A stretch of 12,556 bases of DNA from Bacteroidota bacterium (GTDB taxonomy: Bacteria > Bacteroidota > Bacteroidia > Chitinophagales > Chitinophagaceae), in contig CANHJA010000046.1 in assembly GCA_947460795.1 (NCBI GenBank), forward strand, positions 1 to 12,556, written 5' to 3'. The notes beneath the pieces were generated by a model. It saw only the letters and a list, made by a program, of their open reading frames with translations. It was not told the DNA's origin and searched no databases. Below are positions 7,688 through 12,556 of the stretch, one piece after another; position 1 is the first letter of the stretch; each line of letters starts with the position of its first letter. Both the position numbers and the translations under genes were made by a program.

Positions 7688-7837
7688 TCATTTTTATAGA
7701 TTTATTCGGAATTTATTATTTTCTAAACAACGGTAATTTCAAGATACATTTTGTTTACTTTAAAATTTGCCACTGAAAATTGTGCAACTTTAAAAACTTA
7801 TAGTTATTTTTAACTTTTAAAATAAAAACATATAACA
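7688..7837. other. Divergent AT-rich control region between uvrD and fabI
   Basis: This spacer is expected to carry promoters for both directions, yet no exact TAnnTTTG box is present. The nearest plus-strand match is AAAATTTG (7762-7769, one mismatch) without a good TTG at the -33 distance. The 30 bases before the fabI ATG are A-rich with no Shine-Dalgarno motif. An imperfect AT-only inverted repeat lies around 7790-7818 and is too AT-biased to interpret. Confidence 0.4.
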
Positions 7838-8659
7838 ATGGCATATAATTTATTGAAAGGTAAAAGAGGAATTATTTTTGGAGCTTTAGATGAAAAATCA
7901 ATGGCATGGCAAATTGCATTAAAATGTCATGAAGAAGGGGCAACATTTACATTAAGCAATGCACCGATTGCATTGAGAATGGGTAAAATAAATGAATTAG
8001 CAACAGCTTGTGGAAATGCAACTGTTATTGGCGCTGATGCCACTTCATTGACTGATTTAGAAAATGTGTTTTCACAATCGATGGATGTATTAGGAGGTAA
8101 AATTGATTTTGTTTTACACTCAATTGGTATGAGTCCGAATGTGCGTAAAAAAGTATCTTATGATGATACGAACTATGATAATTTCTTGAAAACGATTGAT
8201 ATTTCTGCCTTGTCTTTTCACAAGGTCATGCAAACAGCTATGAAATTAGATGCATTAAATGAGTGGGCTTCGGTTGTTGGATTGTCATATATTGCTGCTC
8301 AACGTGCTTTTCCTGGATACAATGATATGTCGGATGCTAAAGCATTATTAGAAAGCATTGCACGTACATTTGGTTATCAATATGGATTTAAAAAGAAAGT
8401 TCGTGTAAATACAATTTCACAATCACCAACATTAACTACTGCAGGAAGTGGGGTAGAGGGCTTCAATGCATTCTTCCATTATGCAGAAAAAATGTCGCCT
8501 TTAGGAAATGCAAATGCAGAAGAATGTGCTAATTATTGTTTGTCATTATTCAGTGATTTAACAAGAAAAGTTACCATGCAAAATTTATTCCATGATGGTG
8601 GATTCTCATTCACAGGTGTAAGTGAAGCGGTAATCAGAGATTTTGATATTCAAGAATAA
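7838..8659 (+). CDS. fabI: Enoyl-[acyl-carrier-protein] reductase (NADH)
   Basis: FabI reduces trans-2-enoyl-ACP to acyl-ACP, the last step of each fatty-acid elongation cycle, in the cytosol. The 273-residue protein is an atypical short-chain dehydrogenase/reductase. The nucleotide-binding start GIIFGALDEKSMAW (11-24) replaces the classic GxxxGxG; ADAT (66-69) and LHSIGMS (93-99) are conserved. The catalytic Tyr161 and Lys168 form the family's Y-X6-K pair in GYNDMSDAK, and Tyr151 in LSYIAAQR matches the second active-site tyrosine. The end VTMQNLFHDGGFSFTGVS is typical of Bacteroidota FabI. All residues needed for activity are present. It is transcribed alone, divergently from uvrD, and ends in a strong hairpin terminator (8683-8716). 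FabI is the triclosan target in other bacteria; sensitivity here cannot be judged from the sequence. Confidence 0.97.
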   Translation: MAYNLLKGKRGIIFGALDEKSMAWQIALKCHEEGATFTLSNAPIALRMGKINELATACGNATVIGADATSLTDLENVFSQSMDVLGGKIDFVLHSIGMSPNVRKKVSYDDTNYDNFLKTIDISALSFHKVMQTAMKLDALNEWASVVGLSYIAAQRAFPGYNDMSDAKALLESIARTFGYQYGFKKKVRVNTISQSPTLTTAGSGVEGFNAFFHYAEKMSPLGNANAEECANYCLSLFSDLTRKVTMQNLFHDGGFSFTGVSEAVIRDFDIQE

Positions 8660-8682
8660 GGATTTGTAATATAAATAATATT

Positions 8683-8719
8683 AAAAATGAATAATGCGAA
8701 AGTGTTATTCATTTTTTTT
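8683..8719 (+). terminator. Intrinsic terminator of fabI
   Basis: A perfect 12-base-pair stem is formed by AAAAATGAATAA (8683-8694) and TTATTCATTTTT (8705-8716) with a ten-base loop, running into a row of eight T (8712-8719). It begins 23 bases after the fabI stop. The stem is AT-rich, so the T-run and length, not GC content, make the case. Confidence 0.8.
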
Positions 8720-8779
8720 GCGCTTCATTCATACTATCTAGAGATTAATGAAAGCAGTTATTTAAAAAGATAGATCTAT

Positions 8780-8812
8780 AAAAAAAGTGATGAACAATCA
8801 TTCATCACTTTT
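8780..8812 (-). terminator. Intrinsic terminator of the aminotransferase gene
   Basis: AAAAGTGATGAA (8783-8794) and TTCATCACTTTT (8801-8812) make a perfect 12-base-pair stem with the six-base loop CAATCA. On the minus strand the hairpin is followed by seven T (8786 to 8780), so it chiefly serves the aminotransferase gene that stops at 8840. It may also back up the fabI terminator from the other side. Confidence 0.85.
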
Positions 8813-8839
8813 AATAATTTTATAATTTACAATTAATAA

Positions 8840-10021
8840 TTAATCATTCAAAATGGATACTGCTTCCTTGATTCGTTTTACTGCTTCTTTCAATGTATCC
8901 AACGAAGTAGCATAAGATATTCTAAAACAATGTGGGTCACCAAACGCATCGCCGGTTACAGTACTTACTTGCGCTTTATCTAATAAATACATACAAAAAT
9001 CTTCGGCATTTTGAATATTTCCTTTCCCTAAATAATATTCTATATTTGGAAAAACATAAAATGCACCTGGAGGGTTATTTACTTGAAAACCTTTTATTTC
9101 ACGCAGTGCAGCTACTAAATAATCTCTACGTTCTCTAAACGCATCTTGCATCATTTGAGTAGGTTTCATATCTCCATTTAAGGCTGCTACACCAGCTTTT
9201 TGTGTGATTGAGTTTGGCCCAGAGGTTGATTGACTTTGTAGTTTTTCACACGCCGTAATTATTTCTTTCGGTGCAGCCAAAAATCCTAATCGCCAACCTG
9301 TCATGGCAAATCCTTTTGAGAAACCATTCACAATTAAAACCCTATTTTTCAATTCAGAAAACTGTGCAATGCTTTCATGTTTACCTACAAAATTAATGTG
9401 TTCATAAATTTCATCCGATAAGATAAATATGTTTGGATATTTTATAAATACATCTGCCAATCCTTTTAATTCTTCTTTAGAATAAACTGCACCTGTAGGA
9501 TTACATGGCGATGAAAACATAAATAATTTTGTTTTCGGAGTAATCGCAGCCTCTAGTTGTTGCGGTGTAATTTTAAATTCATTTTCGAATGAGGCTGAAA
9601 TTTTTACTACGTTTCCATCTGCTAATTTTACGATGTCTGCATATGTAACCCAAAATGGAGTTGGAATAATTACTTCGTCGCCTTCATTTATAATGCTCAT
9701 TATTGCATTGTATAAACATTGTTTCGCACCTGTAGAAACCATTACGTTTTCAATGTTAAAATCCAAATTGTTATCCCGTTTAAATTTATCGCAAATAGCT
9801 TGACGTAAATCAGGAAAACCAGCAACGGGAGGATATTTGGTAAATCCATCGTTCATGGCAGTAATGGCTGCATCTATAATATGTTGAGGTGTTTTGAAGT
9901 CGGGTTCTCCTAAGCTTAAATCAATAATGTCCTTACCTTGAGCTCTCAATTCACGGCTTAATTTTGCCATTTTAATTGTTTGAGGCTCTTCTATTTTTGT
10001 AAGACGTTTTGCTAATTCCAT
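8840..10021 (-). CDS. PLP-dependent aminotransferase, aspartate type (subgroup Ib)
   Basis: This 393-residue fold-type I aminotransferase closely follows the pattern of Thermus/Bacillus-type aspartate aminotransferases. PLP forms a Schiff base with Lys236 in NGFSKGFAMTGWRLG; Asn174 (SPCNPTG), Asp203 and Tyr206 (LSDEIYEH) hold the cofactor; Arg244 binds the phosphate; Arg367 in CFRISYAT binds the substrate alpha-carboxylate. LGEPDF near residue 38 and GFTKYPPVAGFPDLR are group hallmarks. Lys100 in STGAKQ corresponds to the lysine linked to acidic-substrate and prephenate recognition in Thermus AspAT, so aspartate (perhaps also prephenate) is the likely amino donor or acceptor; this residue match is from memory. 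The gene lies 131 bases downstream of the DUF445 gene and ends in a strong terminator (8780-8812). Other transaminase specificities remain possible, so no symbol is given. Confidence 0.93.
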   Translation of the reverse strand: MELAKRLTKIEEPQTIKMAKLSRELRAQGKDIIDLSLGEPDFKTPQHIIDAAITAMNDGFTKYPPVAGFPDLRQAICDKFKRDNNLDFNIENVMVSTGAKQCLYNAIMSIINEGDEVIIPTPFWVTYADIVKLADGNVVKISASFENEFKITPQQLEAAITPKTKLFMFSSPCNPTGAVYSKEELKGLADVFIKYPNIFILSDEIYEHINFVGKHESIAQFSELKNRVLIVNGFSKGFAMTGWRLGFLAAPKEIITACEKLQSQSTSGPNSITQKAGVAALNGDMKPTQMMQDAFRERRDYLVAALREIKGFQVNNPPGAFYVFPNIEYYLGKGNIQNAEDFCMYLLDKAQVSTVTGDAFGDPHCFRISYATSLDTLKEAVKRIKEAVSILND

Positions 10022-10108
10022 AACTTCTATTTTTAATTAGAATACTTTTTATATTATTAATAAAAAGCAAGTTGTAAACTTAAATTTATTTTTTGAAAAT
10101 ATAGGATT

Positions 10109-10152
10109 AATTTATAGAACTCTGCTTTGTAGAGGGTAGGGAGTCTCGACTA
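10109..10152. other. GC-rich island with small hairpins after the DUF445 gene
   Basis: Within an AT-rich spacer, bases 10119-10151 contain 17 G or C in 33. They hold CTCT/AGAG (10120-10123 with 10131-10134) and AGTC-tc-GACT (10142-10151). The island starts right after the DUF445 stop in the minus direction. There is no T-run, so it is not a standard terminator; it may be a fragment of a dispersed repeat. Confidence 0.35.
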
Positions 10153-10749
10153 TTATTTATCTATCAACGTTATTAAAACTTGCAACAATCCGATTAAGAA
10201 ACCTAATACAGCGCCAATTATTTCCACAAATTTGAATTCTTTGCTCATAATAGCCATTAAAATTTCTTCCAATTTATCTGAGCTAAAAGCTTGAACCTTT
10301 TCGGAAACAATTTTTTCAATATTTACATCTTGTTGAATATTATTGGTCATATTGCCAACCAGAGTTGGAAACATGTTTTCAAATTCTTTCACAATGCCTT
10401 TTTTAATACTATCCATTGTATTTCCTGTTATAAACATAGACAATAAAGGAATTTCTTCTTTTAATTTTACATCTATAAATTGATTTACATGCAATTCGAT
10501 CGTTGGCACAAGTTTTTCTAAAGTTTGAGGGGAATTAATTTTTGATGCGATTTCATCAAAAGAAATGAGTTCTTTAGAAACCAATTGTCCTAATTTTTCG
10601 GCAAATTGAGCTTGACGTTTTGGAAAGATACCTTGTATTTTAAATCCTAGAATATTTTTTTCTAATCGAGGATGAAAGAGCATTTTAATAGCAATCCAAT
10701 TGGTAAACCATCCAATAAAAGCAGATATAAATGGGAGAGTATATAGCAT
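10153..10749 (-). CDS. DUF445 family membrane protein
   Basis: This 198-residue protein matches the DUF445 (YheB-like) family, whose biochemical role is unknown. The signature start FISAFIGWFTNWIAIKMLF (8-25) forms the first membrane segment, followed by the conserved FKIQGIFPKRQ (36-46) and an amphipathic, helical middle region (about 50-165). The end, EIIGAVLGFLIGLLQVLI (176-193), is the second membrane span and is also characteristic. The middle helices probably lie on one side of the membrane between the two anchors. Its ATG comes only four bases after the cyanophycinase stop, so the two are almost certainly co-transcribed and perhaps translationally coupled. No catalytic residues are evident. 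YheB is linked with the Bacillus spore, but nothing suggests that role here. Confidence 0.88.
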   Translation of the reverse strand: MLYTLPFISAFIGWFTNWIAIKMLFHPRLEKNILGFKIQGIFPKRQAQFAEKLGQLVSKELISFDEIASKINSPQTLEKLVPTIELHVNQFIDVKLKEEIPLLSMFITGNTMDSIKKGIVKEFENMFPTLVGNMTNNIQQDVNIEKIVSEKVQAFSSDKLEEILMAIMSKEFKFVEIIGAVLGFLIGLLQVLITLIDK

Positions 10750-10753
10750 AATG

Positions 10754-11644
10754 TTATTCTACAGTTGTTTTTTCGTATTCAGAACTTTCTTGTTCAATGT
10801 ATTTACGTTCGTTTAAAATATATTTATTTCCTTTTGCTAAAAAGTGAACTTTTAGATTTTCGATAGAAATAGGGGCTCCATCAGCTAAATCGGCAATGTT
10901 AGAATATCGAATATCATGACCATCAATAATAATAATCATGCCAGAGCCAATGGCTTCCATATAGTTTCCATCAGTAATTAATAAGCCGGTATCTTCTCCT
11001 AAACCAATGCCTATGCATGTAGGATTTGCCGCCACAGCTTGTGCCAATCTTCCAAACCGACCTCGTTTATCAAAATGAGAATCAAAAATTACATCACCCA
11101 TAAAAGCTAAGCCAGTAGTTACTTTTACAGCACCTTTTAAATGAGCATTAGCAGCATTGCCTTCATAAATCATAGTATTGCTCATTGCCATTGCACCTGC
11201 GCTGGTTCCTGCTAAAATAAATCCATCTTCATGGATGTATCTATCTTGTAAAATTTTATAAATTTCAGTTCCACCAAAAATGGCAGTTAAACGCATTTGA
11301 TTTCCGCCACTCATCATCACACAATCAGCCTCTTGAATTCGTTGTATATATTCTTTATTTAAAGCGTCTTCTCGATTACGAATATGAATAAGATCTACGT
11401 TTGTACAATTTAATTTATTGAATGCATCTAAATAATTTTCTCCAACTTCTAAAGGAATCATAGATGCTGTTGTAATTACCTCAATTTTGCTATTTACACC
11501 ATGTTTTGTTTCATTTACGATTCTTCTTAATATTCCTTGTTCAAAAAAATTTAAATTATTTCGTTGAATAAATCCAGTTTCTAAGTCGGTTCCTTTATCT
11601 TCAGCTCCTCCAATTGGAATTAATTTGCCTTTAGGTATTATCAT
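10754..11644 (-). CDS. cphB: Cyanophycinase (peptidase S51)
   Basis: Cyanophycinase is a serine exopeptidase that releases beta-Asp-Arg dipeptides from cyanophycin, the arginine/aspartate nitrogen-storage polymer. The 296-residue product has a GATase-like fold. Visible motifs are the start KGKLIPIGGAEDK (5-17), MSGGNQMRL (111-119), the nucleophile elbow GTSAGAMAMS with Ser148, DSHFDKRGRFGRL with His190 and the following arginines, and GLGEDTG with Glu217. These match the Ser-His-Glu triad of Synechocystis CphB. No signal peptide is seen, so the enzyme is probably cytosolic. A candidate promoter lies just upstream (11665-11672) with a palindrome at its -33 side. It is first in a series with the DUF445 gene and perhaps the aminotransferase. 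Cyanophycin synthetase (cphA) and isoaspartyl dipeptidase, its usual partners, are absent from the window. Some S51 relatives act on other isoaspartyl peptides, so the polymer substrate is inferred. Confidence 0.92.
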   Translation of the reverse strand: MIIPKGKLIPIGGAEDKGTDLETGFIQRNNLNFFEQGILRRIVNETKHGVNSKIEVITTASMIPLEVGENYLDAFNKLNCTNVDLIHIRNREDALNKEYIQRIQEADCVMMSGGNQMRLTAIFGGTEIYKILQDRYIHEDGFILAGTSAGAMAMSNTMIYEGNAANAHLKGAVKVTTGLAFMGDVIFDSHFDKRGRFGRLAQAVAANPTCIGIGLGEDTGLLITDGNYMEAIGSGMIIIIDGHDIRYSNIADLADGAPISIENLKVHFLAKGNKYILNERKYIEQESSEYEKTTVE

Positions 11645-11664
11645 TCTGTTAAATAAATAGGTTA

Positions 11665-11672
11665 CAAATATA
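11665..11672 (-). promoter_or_regulatory. Promoter -7 box for cyanophycinase
   Basis: The minus strand reads TATATTTG, an exact TAnnTTTG match, with a TTG 23 bases upstream (plus 11696-11698), at the long end of the 17-23 spacing reported for Flavobacterium. Transcription would begin about 15 bases before the cphB ATG at 11644. Confidence 0.5.
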
Positions 11673-11691
11673 ATCTAACTTTTTGTTCAGA

Positions 11692-11706
11692 TTCTCAATG
11701 TGAGAA
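11692..11706. promoter_or_regulatory. Palindrome overlapping the cphB -33 region, possible operator
   Basis: TTCTCA (11692-11697) and TGAGAA (11701-11706) form a perfect six-base inverted repeat with a three-base centre. It overlaps the TTG proposed as the -33 element of the cphB promoter, a position where a bound protein would block or guide RNA polymerase. No regulator is encoded nearby. Confidence 0.3.
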
Positions 11707-11859
11707 AGTCGTGTAGAAGTATGATTTTTCTATTACTTATCCATGGAATTCTAATTACTCTCAATTTAATTACTTATTTCCCATAATTAATATTATGTTA
11801 AGTAAAAGAATGTTAGTAAACGACTATAGAGATTATATCTTATGAGAAATAAATATTAC

Positions 11860-11867
11860 TACCTTTG
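11860..11867 (+). promoter_or_regulatory. Promoter -7 box for the small membrane protein gene
   Basis: TACCTTTG matches the TAnnTTTG consensus exactly and lies 14 bases before the ATG at 11882, predicting a leader of under ten bases. No clear TTG stands at the -33 distance, so the call rests on the -7 box and its position. Confidence 0.5.
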
Positions 11868-11881
11868 TAAAAATTATATAA

Positions 11882-12181
11882 ATGGACATTATCGTACTCT
11901 TTTTTTTGTGTAAATACATCTATAAAAAAGCGGTGAAAAAAGGGTTACCTCCTATTAATTGGATACTTTATTTTATTTCTTTATGGTTTTTAGGCTTTTT
12001 TATTGGAATAAATATTGCATCCCTATTTTATGTAATTGACAAAAAAAATATCCTATCAATAACACCATTTGCTTTAATTGCATATCCAATCTCTTTTGCG
12101 GGTTTTCATATCATTAAAAGCATTTTAGATAAGAAGCCCGATGCTGACAATCAGAATTCTGCATTAGAAAAAAATAATTAA
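11882..12181 (+). CDS. Small hypothetical membrane protein
   Basis: This 99-residue protein has no family I recognise. It is mostly hydrophobic: a short segment at 2-14, a span at about 27-50 (after the conserved-looking KKGLPPINW), and another at about 58-80. It ends in a hydrophilic tail rich in Asp, Asn, Lys and Glu (83-99). The basic loop KKAVKK (15-20) suggests that the loop after the first segment is cytoplasmic. A TACCTTTG promoter box lies at 11860-11867. The alternate-GlmU gene starts 17 bases after its stop, so the two are probably one transcript. No catalytic or binding motif is visible. Gene reality is supported by the promoter, the spacing and the consistent membrane pattern. Confidence 0.7.
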   Translation: MDIIVLFFLCKYIYKKAVKKGLPPINWILYFISLWFLGFFIGINIASLFYVIDKKNILSITPFALIAYPISFAGFHIIKSILDKKPDADNQNSALEKNN

Positions 12182-12198
12182 AAAAATAAACTGTATAC

Positions 12199-12556
12199 AT
12201 GAACTTTATATTATTTGATGACGATAGATATCATAATTTTTTACCTTTAACACATACCCGTCCAGTTTCTGAAATGCGTTGTGGCATTTTAACTATTGCA
12301 CAAAAATGGGAACATCATTTAAAAGCAAAAGGGAGTTATAAAACAGCTCATCATCTTCAAGAAAAATATCCATTTTCTGCAAACGAAGATAATTTGTTCA
12401 TCAACAGTGGATTATTTCCTTCAAACGAATTGCTAGAGGCTATTTCAAATTTACAGATGGGACAAAAATTGTTTAAAGACAATACCCTGCTTGCTTATCG
12501 TTGCAATTTTGACGATGCCAATCAATTTAATATTGAAGAGATTACATCAAACTCTA
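12199..12556 (+). CDS. Alternate GlmU nucleotidyltransferase, 5' part only
   Basis: The frame opens at ATG 12199 and stays open to the window end, giving the first 119 residues. The start MNFILFDDDRYHNFLPLTHT followed by RPVSEMRCGILTIAQKW is characteristic of the Bacteroidota 'alternate GlmU' family (TIGR03991), predicted UDP-N-acetylglucosamine diphosphorylase/glucosamine-1-phosphate N-acetyltransferase enzymes that would supply UDP-GlcNAc for peptidoglycan and envelope sugars. The segment LPLTHTRPVSEMRCG takes the place of the usual LAAGxGTRM nucleotide-binding loop. Later visible pieces include DNLFINSGLFPS, about 73-84. The left-handed beta-helix acyltransferase part expected at the C-terminus lies beyond the window. 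It follows the small membrane protein gene by 17 bases. The cut at 12556 is the window edge, not a truncation of the gene. Confidence 0.85.
   Translation, partial: MNFILFDDDRYHNFLPLTHTRPVSEMRCGILTIAQKWEHHLKAKGSYKTAHHLQEKYPFSANEDNLFINSGLFPSNELLEAISNLQMGQKLFKDNTLLAYRCNFDDANQFNIEEITSNS

Larger units (their letters stand above)
11645..11881. other. Divergent control region between cyanophycinase and a membrane protein
   Basis: These 237 bases contain no gene. They hold a promoter candidate in each direction, a palindrome TTCTCA-ATG-TGAGAA (11692-11706), and direct repeats ATTACTTAT at 11732-11740 and 11769-11777 with shorter ATTACT copies at 11754-11759 and 11855-11860. The rest is AT-rich filler in which I see nothing else. 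Confidence 0.5.

Noticed and set aside
8932..9138. Plus-strand open frame inside the aminotransferase gene
   Set aside because: It is antisense to the conserved C-terminal part of the enzyme and looks like a chance frame.

Overview
This window looks like an ordinary stretch of chromosome from an AT-rich member of the Bacteroidota, probably on the Chitinophagales/Sphingobacteriia side, though the exact family cannot be fixed by eye. The evidence is the protein set: a Bacteroidota-type FabI, a lipoprotein M13 peptidase, a RecX of about 150 residues, and an 'alternate GlmU' nucleotidyltransferase that is characteristic of the phylum. The start sites have A-rich leaders without clear Shine-Dalgarno motifs, and at least two TAnnTTTG boxes match the known Bacteroidota -7 promoter element. 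No tRNA, rRNA, CRISPR array, insertion sequence or phage gene was recognised.

Layout. Bases 1-242 are non-coding, clearly richer in GC than the rest, and start with a tandem palindromic repeat. A two-segment membrane protein of unknown function (minus, 243-776) diverges from an M13 metallopeptidase lipoprotein (plus, 838-2880), which is followed by methionyl-tRNA formyltransferase fmt (plus, 2951-3874), apparently started by TTG. Converging on fmt is a minus-strand series read uvrD/pcrA (7585 to 5327), recX (5215 to 4763), YafV-type omega-amidase (4710 to 3931). Divergent from uvrD is fabI (plus, 7838-8659). fabI ends in a strong hairpin terminator and faces a second minus-strand series read cyanophycinase (11644 to 10754), DUF445 membrane protein (10749 to 10153), aspartate-type aminotransferase (10021 to 8840), which ends in its own hairpin terminator. 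A divergent 237-base control region with two promoter candidates and a small palindrome separates cyanophycinase from a small membrane protein (plus, 11882-12181), followed 17 bases later by the start of an alternate GlmU gene that runs off the window at 12556.

How the genes work together. Most are housekeeping: initiator tRNA formylation (fmt), fatty-acid elongation (fabI), repair (uvrD, recX), amino-acid transamination, omega-amide clean-up, and cell-envelope sugar-nucleotide synthesis. Two groupings deserve attention. UvrD/PcrA and RecX both act against RecA filaments and lie in line. Cyanophycinase is very tightly spaced with a DUF445 membrane protein, with no cyanophycin synthetase in view. 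I found no convincing new defence, mobile or secondary-metabolite system; the least explained DNA is the repeat-bearing left edge.
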